DNA of 64,000 nt from Pedobacter cryoconitis (lineage in GTDB: Bacteria; Bacteroidota; Bacteroidia; Sphingobacteriales; Sphingobacteriaceae). Position numbers and translations under genes: made by a program. The stretch lies in assembly GCF_014207135.1 (NCBI RefSeq), contig NZ_JACHCC010000004.1:310001-374000 (forward strand), in the 5' to 3' direction. Each line of letters opens with the position of its first letter. The first letter of the stretch is position 1. The notes below the pieces were generated by a model. That model was not told the DNA's origin. It did not search any database and worked only from the letters and a program-made list of their open reading frames with translations. Shown piece after piece: positions 42,098 through 51,931 of the stretch.

Positions 42098-43387
42098 TTA
42101 GCTGTTCATGATTTCTTCAATTTCTTCAATTTCAACCGGGATGCCGGCCATCAGATCGATGTTATGATCTGCGGTCAGTAATATATCATTCTCTAAGCGA
42201 ATGCCGAATCCTTCGGCAGGGATATAAATTCCAGGTTCGCAAGTTAATACATTTCCAGCTTTGAAGGGGGTATGGCGATCAGCATAATCATGGACATCAA
42301 GACCAAGGTGGTGGCTTATTCCATGCATAAAATACTTTTTATAGATTGGAAATGCCGGATTTTGATTATGTACGTCGTCTATTGATATCAGCTTCAAAAT
42401 TATCAGCTGCTCTGTCATTAATTCGCCTATTCCGTCATTGTAATCTTTTACGGAAGTACCTGGCTTCATTAGTTTTTTAGCTTCCTGCATCACGTGTAGT
42501 ACAGCGTTATAAACGCTCTTTTGTCTGGGGGTAAATCGGCCACTTACAGGAATAGTGCGTGTCAGATCGGCATTGTAATTCGCATATTCAGCTCCAAAAT
42601 CCATTAATATTAACTCATTTTCTTTGCATGACTGATTATTGTCTGCATAATGGAGGATATTGGCGTTATTACCTGAGGCAATAATCGGAGGGTATGCATG
42701 ACCGGTAGCCCGCTGTCTTATAAATTCATGGATAATCTCTGCTTCGATTTCATACTCTGCTACACCGGGCTGAACAAATTTAAGTACACGGATAAAAGCA
42801 TCTCTGGTTATGTTACAGGCTTTTTGAATCAGCATAACTTCTTCTGCAGACTTGATCTGTCTTAACTGACGCAGGATTGGGGCAGCCCTTTCGTAGTGAT
42901 GCAAAGGATATTTAGTCCTCATCTCTTCAATAAAACGAATATCGCGGTAAGCAACTGTGTGTGGGCTGCTGTCATTCTCATTGGTGTTGAGGTATATGTG
43001 ATCAGCGTAATGTATTATACTATGAAGAATATTCGTAAAATCCTCAAGCCAATAAATCTTTGTTATACCGGAGGCCTGTTCGGCCATTGATTTTGTGTAT
43101 TTATGGCCCTCCCATACTTTTATATGATCATTTGTCTGTCTTAAAAAGAGGACTTCACGATATAAAGGATTAGGACAATCAGGGTATAGTAATAGAATAG
43201 TCTTCTCCTGATCAATGCCACAAAGATAAAACAAGTCACAATTTTGTTTGAAAAGAAAATTCTGGTCTCCACTTCTGGTAAACTCGTCATTAGAGTTAAA
43301 TATAGCTAATGAGTTGTTTTTTAGGTGTTTGGTGAAGTTTTCTCTGTTTTTGACAAAGAGTTTGTGATCTATATTCTGGTATTTCAT
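42098..43387 (-). CDS. pepP: Xaa-Pro aminopeptidase (aminopeptidase P)
   Basis: A 429-residue metallopeptidase that removes N-terminal residues before proline. The N-terminal domain (about 1-160) is followed by a pita-bread domain with all five metal ligands visible: Asp pair in LMDFGAEYANYNADLTRT, His in HGISHHLGLDVHD, Glu in TCEPGIYIP, and Glu in RLENDILLT. Length fits the family (430-440). No signal peptide, so cytoplasmic. It heads a two-gene unit with the GT32-like gene. Confidence 0.93.
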   Translation of the reverse strand: MKYQNIDHKLFVKNRENFTKHLKNNSLAIFNSNDEFTRSGDQNFLFKQNCDLFYLCGIDQEKTILLLYPDCPNPLYREVLFLRQTNDHIKVWEGHKYTKSMAEQASGITKIYWLEDFTNILHSIIHYADHIYLNTNENDSSPHTVAYRDIRFIEEMRTKYPLHHYERAAPILRQLRQIKSAEEVMLIQKACNITRDAFIRVLKFVQPGVAEYEIEAEIIHEFIRQRATGHAYPPIIASGNNANILHYADNNQSCKENELILMDFGAEYANYNADLTRTIPVSGRFTPRQKSVYNAVLHVMQEAKKLMKPGTSVKDYNDGIGELMTEQLIILKLISIDDVHNQNPAFPIYKKYFMHGISHHLGLDVHDYADRHTPFKAGNVLTCEPGIYIPAEGFGIRLENDILLTADHNIDLMAGIPVEIEEIEEIMNS

Positions 43388-43471
43388 GTCCCGGGTCTAA
43401 GTACAACAAATAAAGGTAATTATATCGAATTCTTAAAATTTGTTAAAATTGGAACGGAGTTTGTACAGGTG

Positions 43472-43501
43472 TTGTGAGAATTAAAAATTTGTTTAATTTT
43501 G
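43472..43501 (+). promoter_or_regulatory. strong promoter of the OmpA-family gene
   Basis: TTG (43472-43474), exactly 19 nt, then TAATTTTG (43494-43501): a near-ideal Bacteroidota promoter. A 55-nt AT-rich leader without hairpins leads to the ATG. Confidence 0.8.
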
Positions 43502-43556
43502 CTACACAAAAAAATTATACATTTTTAAATTTGTTTAACCTTAAAAAAGAAAAATT

Positions 43557-44906
43557 ATGAATTATTCTACTTTAAAGAAGGGTTTAGCAGTTTCTTTTGT
43601 CGCTGTTATGGGAGTTACAACTCTTGCATCTGCACAAACTGATTCTACTTCCACTTCGACTTCAGCCAAAGTATTTGGCGGAAGAGGCCAGTACAGAACT
43701 TGGTCAATCGGTGTTAATGCTGGTGTTTTATCTCCGTTCGTTGCGATCGGTGGATCAAACAAAGTTTCAAATGCTGACGTTAACTTAGGTTACGGTATCT
43801 CATTAAAAAAACAACTGGGTCATGCTTTTGGTTTAGAAGGTAACATTTTCCGTGGAAAAGTTTCTGGTTCAAACAAAGATCAACCAGGTGGTGTTGCAAA
43901 TGGCTTCTCTAGTACATCTACTCAGATCGGTTATGCTGCAGACATCAGAGGTGTTGTTAATGTTGCAACTGTAGATTTCTTACGTCGTGAGAATTCAGTT
44001 AACTTCTTCGTTACTGTTGGTTACGGTTTAGTTGCTTATGCTCCTAAAGTTACTAACGCTGACGGTAGTGTTACTGACTGGAAAGACCACGCTGGTAAAA
44101 ACGGTGATAAAACTTACGTGAAAGAAGCTTATATCCCAGTTGGTGCTGGTGTGAAATTTAAAGTTTCTGACCGTGTTGCGTTTAACTTAGGTTATACAAT
44201 GCACTTTGTTGATGCAAGTAACTTCTACGGAACTTATTCTAAACAACCAGTTAAAGATAAATTCTCATACGGTTATGCTGGATTAGAATTCTCTTTAGGT
44301 TCAAAAGCGAAACCAGATTTAGAATGGGTTAACCCATTAGCAATGATGTATGATGAATTGAAAGATCCTTCTTTACGTCGTGAAGTTGAAGCTCTTAAAT
44401 CTCGTGTATCTAACGTTGAAAAATCTGTTGAAGATTTGAAAAAAGATAGCGATGGTGACGGTGTTTCTGATCAGTTTGACAAATGCCCAGGAACTCCTGC
44501 TGGTACTGCAGTTGATGGATCAGGATGTCCTCTTCCAGTTGCAGCAGCTACTGTAGCTCCTGCAAACACTAGTAACGTAACTGGTTTCGAAACTATCCAG
44601 TTTGAATTCAACTCTTCAGTTTTAAAAACTGAATCATATCCAACTTTAGATAAATTATCTTCAGTGTTAAAAGAAAGCAATGGTAAAGCCTTATTAAAAG
44701 GTTATGCTTCTAGCGAAGGTACTGCTGCTTACAACCTGAAATTATCTAAAGACAGAGCTAACTCAGTAAAAACTTACTTAGTTAACGCTGGAGTTAGTGC
44801 AAACAAAGTTGTTACTAAAGGTTACGGAGAAGCTAATCCAATCGCTTCTAACGATACTGAAGAAGGTCGTATCCAAAATCGTCGTGTTGAAACTTCAAGA
44901 AACTAA
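43557..44906 (+). CDS. OmpA family outer-membrane protein
   Basis: A 449-residue protein with a signal peptide (ending ASAQT) and an N-terminal beta-barrel with aromatic strands to about residue 255. A short coiled segment follows (REVEALKSRVSNVEKSVEDL), then one calcium-binding TSP3-type repeat (DSDGDGVSDQFDKCPGTP), and a C-terminal OmpA peptidoglycan-binding domain (about 345-449; FEFNSSVLKTES, LSKDRANSVKTYL, GYGEANP, NRRVE). It anchors the outer membrane to the wall. Its very uniform codon choice and near-ideal promoter point to high expression. Confidence 0.94.
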   Translation: MNYSTLKKGLAVSFVAVMGVTTLASAQTDSTSTSTSAKVFGGRGQYRTWSIGVNAGVLSPFVAIGGSNKVSNADVNLGYGISLKKQLGHAFGLEGNIFRGKVSGSNKDQPGGVANGFSSTSTQIGYAADIRGVVNVATVDFLRRENSVNFFVTVGYGLVAYAPKVTNADGSVTDWKDHAGKNGDKTYVKEAYIPVGAGVKFKVSDRVAFNLGYTMHFVDASNFYGTYSKQPVKDKFSYGYAGLEFSLGSKAKPDLEWVNPLAMMYDELKDPSLRREVEALKSRVSNVEKSVEDLKKDSDGDGVSDQFDKCPGTPAGTAVDGSGCPLPVAAATVAPANTSNVTGFETIQFEFNSSVLKTESYPTLDKLSSVLKESNGKALLKGYASSEGTAAYNLKLSKDRANSVKTYLVNAGVSANKVVTKGYGEANPIASNDTEEGRIQNRRVETSRN

Positions 44907-44928
44907 TATTTCTTAAACAACATAGGAG

Positions 44929-44957
44929 AGGCCCTGATTTATCAGGGCCTTTTTTTG
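44929..44957 (+). terminator. terminator of the OmpA-family gene
   Basis: AGGCCCTGAT and ATCAGGGCCT form a 10-bp stem with a 2-nt loop followed by seven T, 22 nt after the stop. Confidence 0.93.
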
Positions 44958-45039
44958 TGCCTTGTATTTTATAAATAACAGGATGTGCTGATTTTTAATT
45001 TCAGTACCTGATTGGAACATTATTTTATACATTTGTGAT

Positions 45040-45171
45040 ATGTACTTTTTTAGAAAAAAAGATCCGGACAGGCCCACCAGTATTGACATCAAAATCATGC
45101 ATGTCATTAATGTGCTTGCCATCTCAATTTTCGTCATAGGAATCATCTTGAAACTTTTACACTGGATATAA
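45040..45171 (+). CDS. small membrane protein, DUF6728-like
   Basis: A 43-residue protein: a charged start (MYFFRKKDPDRPTS) then one membrane helix (VINVLAISIFVIGIILKLL). The pattern matches the DUF6728 small proteins that I recall from Bacteroidota; the match is from memory and has not been searched. It is complete, has an ATG start, and the next gene's ATG follows its stop with no gap. A TACATTTG element at 45028-45035 is close to the start codon, implying a very short leader if used. The function is unknown; it probably sits in the inner membrane. Confidence 0.65.
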   Translation: MYFFRKKDPDRPTSIDIKIMHVINVLAISIFVIGIILKLLHWI

Positions 45172-45552
45172 ATGAAGACAATCATCAATACCTCGAATGC
45201 ACCAGCCCCAATCGGACCCTATAGTCAGGCAGTATTAGCTAATGGATTTCTATATGTATCCGGTCAGATTCCAATTAATCCGGCAACAGGAGAACTTACA
45301 CAGTCCTCTGTTAAAGAAGAAACTGAACAGGTTATGCGTAATCTGAATGCCGTATTATTAGAGGCTGGCTTTGAATTCACTCATATTCTGAAGACTACTA
45401 TATTTTTATCGGATATGGATCTTTTTGGAGAGGTGAATGAAGTTTACGGTTCGTATTTTGAATCCGACTTTCCTGCACGTGAAACTGTAGCTGTAAAAGG
45501 GCTTCCTAAGGGAGTGAATGTTGAAATCTCAGTAATTGCTTATAAAGGATAA
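45172..45552 (+). CDS. ridA: RidA family enamine/imine deaminase
   Basis: A 126-residue YjgF/YER057c/UK114 protein that hydrolyses reactive 2-aminoacrylate-type imines. Family marks are APAPIGPYSQAV at the start, VSGQIPINP, the Arg-containing C-terminal site segment PARETVAVKGLPKGVNVEIS and VIAYK. Length is normal. It follows the small DUF6728-like gene without a gap and lies 1 nt before the RarD start. Confidence 0.94.
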   Translation: MKTIINTSNAPAPIGPYSQAVLANGFLYVSGQIPINPATGELTQSSVKEETEQVMRNLNAVLLEAGFEFTHILKTTIFLSDMDLFGEVNEVYGSYFESDFPARETVAVKGLPKGVNVEISVIAYKG

Positions 45553-45553
45553 A

Positions 45554-46471
45554 TTGGCGAAGTCGAATTTACGCTATTTAGTTGCAGGATTCATCCCCTT
45601 TGTAATCTGGGGATGTTTTGCTGTTCCGCTGAGGAATATCAAAAGCTTTCCGTCTCAGGAGATCCTTTACTATCGTATATTTACTTCATTGATCCTGATC
45701 TGGACAGTTATCCTTCTTTTTAGAAGAAAACAACTGAGAGCAGATATAACCTACGTAAAGAATGTCTCAAAAAAACAGCAGACAACCTTTATCTGGCAAA
45801 TTCTTCTGGCTACTGTATTTTTAACGCTGAACTGGTATACTTTTATTTATGCAGTTAACAATGTAAGTCTTACGTCTGCGGCATTTGCCTATATGGTATG
45901 CCCGTTGCTTACTGCATTTGGTGGTTTTGTTATTCTTAAAGAACAGCTATCCCCGATAAAACTGATTTCTCTGGCTATTGCACTGATTAGTGTTATATTT
46001 CTTGCCACAGGCTCAATAAGAGATGTTTTGTGGTCAATAATTATTGCAGCATTTTATGCTGGTTATCTGGTTATTCAGCGAAAGATGCAGGGAATTGATA
46101 AACTCAATGTACTGGCTGTTCAGTTTTTTGTTTCCTGTCTGATTCTGTTGCCATTCTTTATTTATCAATACCATGGTTTCCCTCAAAGTGGCTGGTTCTG
46201 GACGCATATTTTTCTGATTGCATCAGTATTCACGATTATACCACTATTCCTGAATCTTTATTCACTGATTGGTATACCCTCGTCTACACTGGGGATTATG
46301 ATTTATATTAATCCAATCATAGCCTTTGCTATTGCTGTGTTATATTATGGCGTGGCAATCAACGCTAACCAGATATATGCCTACCTGCTTTTATTGTTTT
46401 CAGTTATTTTATTTAACTGGAGCCTGATAAAAGATATATTTGCCACTAAATTATATAATATTAATACCTAA
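45554..46471 (+). CDS. rarD: RarD-type EamA/DMT family transporter
   Basis: A 305-residue membrane protein with ten hydrophobic helices in two EamA halves. It begins LAKSNLRYLVAGFIPFVIWG and has the RarD features SQEILYYRIFTSLILI and LNWYTFIYAVNN. RarD proteins are putative permeases of unknown substrate. The start is taken as TTG at 45554, just after the ridA stop; a TTG at 45536 would overlap ridA. No ATG is near. recG starts 11 nt later. Confidence 0.88.
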   Translation: MAKSNLRYLVAGFIPFVIWGCFAVPLRNIKSFPSQEILYYRIFTSLILIWTVILLFRRKQLRADITYVKNVSKKQQTTFIWQILLATVFLTLNWYTFIYAVNNVSLTSAAFAYMVCPLLTAFGGFVILKEQLSPIKLISLAIALISVIFLATGSIRDVLWSIIIAAFYAGYLVIQRKMQGIDKLNVLAVQFFVSCLILLPFFIYQYHGFPQSGWFWTHIFLIASVFTIIPLFLNLYSLIGIPSSTLGIMIYINPIIAFAIAVLYYGVAINANQIYAYLLLLFSVILFNWSLIKDIFATKLYNINT

Positions 46472-46482
46472 TTACCAACAAC

Positions 46483-48588
46483 TTGTTTGCTTCTGATCTG
46501 GATACAACGATTGAATTTCTGAAAGGGGTTGGCCCTAAACGTGCCGAAATACTACAGAAGGAACTAGGTATTTTCACCTATGCAGACTTACTGGGGTATT
46601 ATCCTTTCCGTTACATTGATAGAACGCGCTTCTACAAGATAAGTGAGCTACGCGATGATTTGCCCTATGTGCAGATTCTTGGGCGCATTACCGGTAAAGA
46701 AACGATAGGTGAAAAACATAAAAAAAGAATTGTAGCGAGATTAACTGACGAGACAGGTACCATTGAACTGGTCTGGTTTCAAAGTTTAAAGTGGGTAGAC
46801 GAAAATGTAATGCGCGGCAAAGTTTATATTGCATTTGGGAAGCCGACTGTATTTAATGGCTCTTATAGCATTTCTCATCCTGAACTGGAAAATTATCCAA
46901 GACCCGCTACTGTAACAGGAAACCTGACTTTACAGCCTGTATATAACTCTACTGAAAAGCTGAAGAAGTTTTCTCTTGACAGTAAGGGGATTCAAAAGCT
47001 GCAGACTCTGGTTATTGAAAATTGTTTGCAGGAGATTCGTGAGACCATTCCGGCTTATATTCTGGAAAAATACCGGATGATGAACCGCCGTGAGGCCTTG
47101 TTGAATATCCATTTTCCAAAAGATAGTACCACTTTACAACAGGCGCAGCGCAGATTGAAATTTGAGGAATTATTCTTTATTCAGTTACAGTTACTGAGCA
47201 ATAAGCAATTCAGAGAGCTGAAATTTAAAGGCCATCTGTTTAGTACAGTCGGAGAAAGAGTCAACACTTTTTATAAAGATATTTTGCCTTTTGCACTTAC
47301 AGGTGCGCAGAAAAGGGTGATTAAAGAAATCAGAATTGATACCCAAAGGGGCATTCAGATGAATCGTCTGGTTCAGGGAGACGTTGGGAGTGGAAAAACA
47401 GTAGTAGCTTTAATGAGTATGCTGTTAGCCAATGATAATGGCTGCCAGGCTTGTATGATGGCACCAACCGAGATCCTTGCCCGTCAGCATTATCATTCTA
47501 TCGCTTCACTGTTAAATGGGTCACTGGTTAAAGTGGACATATTAACAGGTAACAGTACAAAAAAACAGCGGACGCTTTTGCACCAGCAGCTTGAAGCCGG
47601 AGAAATTGACATTCTGGTTGGTACACATGCACTGATTGAGGATAAGGTGAAGTTTAAGAATCTGGGATTGGTGGTGATCGATGAACAACATCGGTTCGGG
47701 GTAGAACAACGTGCAAAACTATGGCGCAAAAACAGCATTCCCCCACATATACTGGTCATGACCGCGACACCTATCCCAAGAACACTTGCAATGACCTTGT
47801 ATGGTGATTTGGATGTCTCCATGATCGATGAGCTTCCTGCGGGCAGGAAACCAATTGAAACTAAACACTTATTTGAGGGGCAACGTCTCAGAATGTTTGG
47901 TTTTATGAAAACGGAGATTGCCAAGGGGCGGCAGGTTTATGTGGTGTATCCACTGATCAAAGAAAGTGAGACTTTAGATCTGCTGCATTTAGAAGCTGGT
48001 ATTGAGCAGATGCGTTATCAGTTTCCGCTCCCGGAATATCAGATCAGCATTGTTCATGGAAAAATGCCGAACGCGGACAAGCAATTTGAAATGCAACGGT
48101 TTATAGATGGTAAAACTCAGATTATGGTGGCTACAACAGTCATAGAGGTGGGGGTAAACGTACCTAATGCATCAGTAATGATTATTGAAAATGCAGAGCG
48201 CTTTGGGTTATCACAATTGCATCAGCTCCGGGGCAGGGTAGGCAGGGGAGCCGAGCAGTCCTATTGCATCTTGATGTCTGGTCATAAACTGAGTAAAGAA
48301 GGACGAAAGAGGTTGGATACCATGGTATTGACCAATAATGGTTTTGAGATATCTGAAATAGATCTGGAGTTGCGGGGACCGGGTGATTTGTCTGGTACAC
48401 AGCAAAGCGGGGTGCTGGATCTTAAACTGGCAGACCTGGTGAAGGATCAGCAGATACTGCATGAAGCCAGAAATACAGTAATAGAGGTTTTTCAACAGGA
48501 TCCCACACTTTCTTTGCCGGAAAACGCTTTACTTAAGCGCTTTGTCGATAAAAAAAGCGGAGGGATCGCTTTGGATAAAATATCTTAA
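46483..48588 (+). CDS. recG: ATP-dependent DNA helicase RecG
   Basis: A 701-residue helicase that reverses stalled replication forks and moves Holliday junctions. The N-terminal wedge begins FLKGVGPKRAEILQKELG; an OB fold (VQILGRITGKE) follows. The motor has Walker A QGDVGSGKTVVA, the RecG-type DEQH box VVIDEQHRFGVEQR, MTATPIPRTLA, and C-terminal HQLRGRVGRG plus DLELRGPGDLSGTQQSG. Length matches the family (about 700). The start is TTG at 46483. It ends the operon and is convergent with a serine hydrolase with a 1-nt gap. Confidence 0.96.
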   Translation: MFASDLDTTIEFLKGVGPKRAEILQKELGIFTYADLLGYYPFRYIDRTRFYKISELRDDLPYVQILGRITGKETIGEKHKKRIVARLTDETGTIELVWFQSLKWVDENVMRGKVYIAFGKPTVFNGSYSISHPELENYPRPATVTGNLTLQPVYNSTEKLKKFSLDSKGIQKLQTLVIENCLQEIRETIPAYILEKYRMMNRREALLNIHFPKDSTTLQQAQRRLKFEELFFIQLQLLSNKQFRELKFKGHLFSTVGERVNTFYKDILPFALTGAQKRVIKEIRIDTQRGIQMNRLVQGDVGSGKTVVALMSMLLANDNGCQACMMAPTEILARQHYHSIASLLNGSLVKVDILTGNSTKKQRTLLHQQLEAGEIDILVGTHALIEDKVKFKNLGLVVIDEQHRFGVEQRAKLWRKNSIPPHILVMTATPIPRTLAMTLYGDLDVSMIDELPAGRKPIETKHLFEGQRLRMFGFMKTEIAKGRQVYVVYPLIKESETLDLLHLEAGIEQMRYQFPLPEYQISIVHGKMPNADKQFEMQRFIDGKTQIMVATTVIEVGVNVPNASVMIIENAERFGLSQLHQLRGRVGRGAEQSYCILMSGHKLSKEGRKRLDTMVLTNNGFEISEIDLELRGPGDLSGTQQSGVLDLKLADLVKDQQILHEARNTVIEVFQQDPTLSLPENALLKRFVDKKSGGIALDKIS

Positions 48589-48589
48589 T

Positions 48590-49798
48590 TTAATCTTCGT
48601 CACTTCCTGGCATAGATCCGGTGCCGGTATAGGCCCCTTTTCTGATCACCGGAACACCGAGATGTTTATAAAGGTCATCTAAATGCATCAGACTTCCGTT
48701 AGTCAGGTTACCCAGGAAAATAATCACTATATTTTTTTGTATATCCCGTACATAAATATGTCGGAAACCATGCCACCAGCCAGTATGATAAACTACTTTG
48801 CGGCCATTCTCACCATCAAACATTCTCCAGCCATAACCATAGTTAAAGTGACCATTTACAGCTTTATTGTGGCCTGTATAAGCAGAATCAAGACTGGCCT
48901 GTTTTAATAAGCGGCCTTTTTTTAGTGCATTATCATATAATACCAGATCATGAATGGTACTGTATATACCTTTATCGCCAACTGGCCCGTCAAGGAAATT
49001 CTGAACCACTGAATACTTCCAGGTGCGGTCATGTCCTACCACATCAACAGGTATTTTTGCATAGGCAGTAGTAGAATATACATGGGTATGTTTCATACCC
49101 GCTGGCTTAAATACGTTTTCCATCATATAATCAGCATATTTTTTGCCGGTTACTTTTTCAATGATGGCGCCCAGCACCATGAAGTTTGAGTTATTGTAAT
49201 GGAACCTGGTATCTGGTTTGGCATAACGGTTAGGTTTGTATTGCGCAATCAGGTTCATCACATCGAGATTACTCATCGGTTTCTTTTTATCCTTCCATAC
49301 GCCGTCACTGAAATAAACATAGTTCATCATCCCGCTCCGGTGTGTAAGCAATAATTTTACAGTGATATCTTCATAGGGAAAGTTAGGATAGAATTTTTTA
49401 ACATTATCCGTTAACTTCAGCTTTCCCTGTTCAACCAGCTGCATGATCGCAACTCCCGTGAATGTTTTGGTAATGGAAGCCAGTTCAAATTCAGAACTGA
49501 TCTTTAAGCTGTCACGATGAAGGTAATCTGCCCAGCCAATGGCTTTCTCATAAAGAATTTTACCGTCTTTGGCAACCAGCATATTTCCATTGAAGCCAAA
49601 TTTCTTATGCAGGTTATCTACAAAATTGGCAATCCATTTATCCCCTTTGGCTGGATCGTATGCGATGAGCAGGCTATCTGCTTTGTCATCATTTACAGTT
49701 CTGATCTTTGGGTCCTGATGTTTTTTATCGGCGTGTGTACAGGCACTAATTAGGAAAGTGGCCAAAAAAGCCACGGGAAAAATGGTACGATAAGTCAT
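48590..49798 (-). CDS. beta-lactamase-family serine hydrolase (lipoprotein)
   Basis: A 402-residue class C-like serine hydrolase. The N-terminus is a lipoprotein signal (VAFLATFLISAC). Catalytic motifs: S-x-x-K in ELASITKTFTG, Y-x-N in FHYNNSNF, and the HTG triad in VVYHTGWWHG. Such proteins act on D-Ala peptides or small esters, and are not usually beta-lactamases in a resistance sense. It stands alone; no clear promoter was seen in the first part of the 226 nt upstream, which also hold the fumC promoter. Confidence 0.9.
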   Translation of the reverse strand: MTYRTIFPVAFLATFLISACTHADKKHQDPKIRTVNDDKADSLLIAYDPAKGDKWIANFVDNLHKKFGFNGNMLVAKDGKILYEKAIGWADYLHRDSLKISSEFELASITKTFTGVAIMQLVEQGKLKLTDNVKKFYPNFPYEDITVKLLLTHRSGMMNYVYFSDGVWKDKKKPMSNLDVMNLIAQYKPNRYAKPDTRFHYNNSNFMVLGAIIEKVTGKKYADYMMENVFKPAGMKHTHVYSTTAYAKIPVDVVGHDRTWKYSVVQNFLDGPVGDKGIYSTIHDLVLYDNALKKGRLLKQASLDSAYTGHNKAVNGHFNYGYGWRMFDGENGRKVVYHTGWWHGFRHIYVRDIQKNIVIIFLGNLTNGSLMHLDDLYKHLGVPVIRKGAYTGTGSMPGSDED

Positions 49799-49911
49799 GA
49801 ATTAGATTAGTCTTTTTTGAAGGCCGAAAAATAAACAATATTAACCCTTTAAACGCAAAAGAGTTTTAAACATTATCATATACTTTACATTCTTCTATAG
49901 AGATAAAACCT

Positions 49912-49919
49912 TATTTTTG
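49912..49919 (+). promoter_or_regulatory. fumC operon -7 element
   Basis: TATTTTTG, a TAnnTTTG match, 105 nt before the fumC ATG; -33 box weak. Confidence 0.5.
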
Positions 49920-49925
49920 AAAACC

Positions 49926-49971
49926 ATTATGATTTTTCAAATTTCAAACGAAATGAACATAAAATCATAAT
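49926..49971 (+). repeat. inverted repeat in the fumC leader
   Basis: ATTATGATTTT (49926-49936) and AAAATCATAAT (49961-49971) are perfect 11-bp reverse complements around a 24-nt loop. They lie just after the predicted transcript start, so the mRNA would open with this AT-rich hairpin. It could alternatively be an operator. Confidence 0.5.
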
Positions 49972-50024
49972 AGCTTTATCATCGATGAAAAAGAAACTAT
50001 ACACTGATAAAAAAAACAAAAGAA

Positions 50025-51422
50025 ATGAATTTTAGAACCGAACACGACACCATGGGCGAAGTGCAGGTACCCGCTGATAAATACTGGGGAGCACAAACTG
50101 AACGTTCACGTAATAATTTTAAAATTGGTCCTGAAGCTTCGATGCCAAAGGAAATTATCCATGCTTTTGGCTACCTTAAAAAGGCTGCAGCATTGGCTAA
50201 TCAGGAACTGGGTGTTCTGGCAAAAGATAAAGCTGAGTGGATTGCTAAAGCATGTGATGAAGTAATTGCAGGTAAATTAGATGATCAGTTCCCATTGGTT
50301 ATCTGGCAAACAGGTTCTGGAACACAGAGTAACATGAATTCGAATGAGGTGATTGCTTACCGTGCACATGTCATGAACGGTGGAAGTCTGGCAGACGAAA
50401 AGAAAATACTGCATCCTAACGATGACGTTAATAAATCGCAATCATCAAATGATACTTATCCAACAGCTATGCACATCGCTGCCTACAAACAAGCTGTTGA
50501 GATCACTATACCAGGTCTGGAAAAGCTACAGCACACTTTGCAGGCTAAAGCAACTGAGTTTGCTCAGATTGTAAAAACAGGAAGAACGCACTTTATGGAT
50601 GCTACTCCACTGACACTGGGTCAGGAGTTCTCTGGTTACGCGCAGCAGGTTACCAATAGTATCAGAGCCATTAAAAATGCTTTAGTGATGATTACTGAAC
50701 TGGCTTTAGGCGGAACAGCTGTAGGAACAGGTCTGAATACACCGAAAGGATATGATGTGCTGGTTGCAAAGAAAATTGCTGAGCTTACAGGCCTTCCATT
50801 TGTTACTGCACCAAATAAATTTGAAGCACTGGCAGCACACGATGCGATGGTAGAATTATCTGCCGCTTATAAACGTACAGCAGTAGCTTTAATGAAAATT
50901 GGTAATGACGTGAGAATGCTGAGCTCTGGCCCGCGTTCAGGAATAGGCGAAATCATTATCCCGGATAATGAACCAGGATCTTCGATTATGCCAGGAAAAG
51001 TTAATCCTACGCAGCCTGAAGCATTAACTATGGTATGTGCACAAGTAATGGGAAATGACGTAGCTGTAGGTATCGGAGGAAGTAACGGACATTTTGAACT
51101 GAATGTCTTTAAACCGGTAATTGCTGCAAATGTATTACAGTCAGGAAGGTTATTAGGTGATGCCTGTGTATCATTTAATGATAATTGTGCAGTAGGTATT
51201 TTACCTAATTTGCCCGAGATCAAGAAACATCTTGAAAACTCTCTGATGCTGGTTACTGCTTTGAACCCACATATCGGTTATGAAAATGCGGCTAAAATTG
51301 CAAAGAAAGCGCATAAAGAAAATAAAACACTTCGTGAAGCGGCAGTTGAACTGGGTTTATTAACCAGCGAACAGTTTGACGAGTGGGTGAAACCGGAAGA
51401 TATGGTAGGTAGCTTAAAATAG
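50025..51422 (+). CDS. fumC: class II fumarate hydratase
   Basis: A 465-residue TCA-cycle enzyme that interconverts fumarate and malate. It opens [26 protein letters not shown] and has [23 protein letters not shown], and the mobile loop [13 protein letters not shown] (catalytic Ser about 320). Length matches the family (460-467). It is the first of five plus-strand genes packed with gaps of 1-10 nt up to the terminator at 53737. It is iron-independent and heat-stable in the known family. Confidence 0.97.
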   Translation: MNFRTEHDTMGEVQVPADKYWGAQTERSRNNFKIGPEASMPKEIIHAFGYLKKAAALANQELGVLAKDKAEWIAKACDEVIAGKLDDQFPLVIWQTGSGTQSNMNSNEVIAYRAHVMNGGSLADEKKILHPNDDVNKSQSSNDTYPTAMHIAAYKQAVEITIPGLEKLQHTLQAKATEFAQIVKTGRTHFMDATPLTLGQEFSGYAQQVTNSIRAIKNALVMITELALGGTAVGTGLNTPKGYDVLVAKKIAELTGLPFVTAPNKFEALAAHDAMVELSAAYKRTAVALMKIGNDVRMLSSGPRSGIGEIIIPDNEPGSSIMPGKVNPTQPEALTMVCAQVMGNDVAVGIGGSNGHFELNVFKPVIAANVLQSGRLLGDACVSFNDNCAVGILPNLPEIKKHLENSLMLVTALNPHIGYENAAKIAKKAHKENKTLREAAVELGLLTSEQFDEWVKPEDMVGSLK

Positions 51423-51423
51423 C

Positions 51424-51921
51424 ATGAATAAATACCATTATCTAATTATCCTGTTAAGTTTGACGGCGTTTCTCGGTTGCGAGAGACGCCCAAACGTACA
51501 GGGTAATGGAGAAGCATTTTTGCAGGGTATCTGGAATCAGGATAGCATTACGAATTCGGCTAAACTGATGAATTATACCCAGCATAAGCTCAAGTTTACC
51601 TGTGACTCCTTTTATGTTGACCTGACTACCCATTCAAAGGTTAATTATTATGAAGATCCCTGCTATAATAATGGGGTCTGGAAAGAGTATGCAAAAGGAG
51701 TATACCAGGTAAGAAAAGACAGTTTGTTTTTGGAAGGCACTTATACAAAAGCTAATTACAAACAAAAGGTATCAGGTTGTTATACTGTCGGTATATACAG
51801 AAAAAGCTTTATTATCAAATCGGCTGATGCAACTCATCTTTCTTTACAAAGTTTAAGTGACCAGCGTGATGTTAATCTTGTACTTAAGCAAAAAATAACC
51901 TGTGTACCTCAAGAATTATAA
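51424..51921 (+). CDS. hypothetical lipoprotein
   Basis: A 165-residue protein with a lipoprotein-type signal (LIILLSLTAFLGC, lipobox FLGC). The mature part resembles small lipocalin-like repeats: FLQGIWNQDSI, KLKFTCDSFYVDL, GVWKEYAKGVYQVR and DSLFLEGTYTKANYK. This pattern is common in Bacteroidota lipoproteins of unknown role. It follows fumC by 1 nt and precedes the nuclease by 10 nt, so it is certainly part of the operon. Confidence 0.72.
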   Translation: MNKYHYLIILLSLTAFLGCERRPNVQGNGEAFLQGIWNQDSITNSAKLMNYTQHKLKFTCDSFYVDLTTHSKVNYYEDPCYNNGVWKEYAKGVYQVRKDSLFLEGTYTKANYKQKVSGCYTVGIYRKSFIIKSADATHLSLQSLSDQRDVNLVLKQKITCVPQEL

Positions 51922-51931
51922 ATAGAAAAAA

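Noticed and set aside
44913..45188. 91-residue frame on the minus strand after the OmpA gene
   Set aside because: It runs across the ompA terminator and antisense to the DUF6728-like gene, which has better gene character and operon spacing.
48590..49798. Beta-lactamase resistance gene
   Set aside because: The motifs fit the broad serine-hydrolase family with lipoprotein signal; nothing shows antibiotic hydrolysis.
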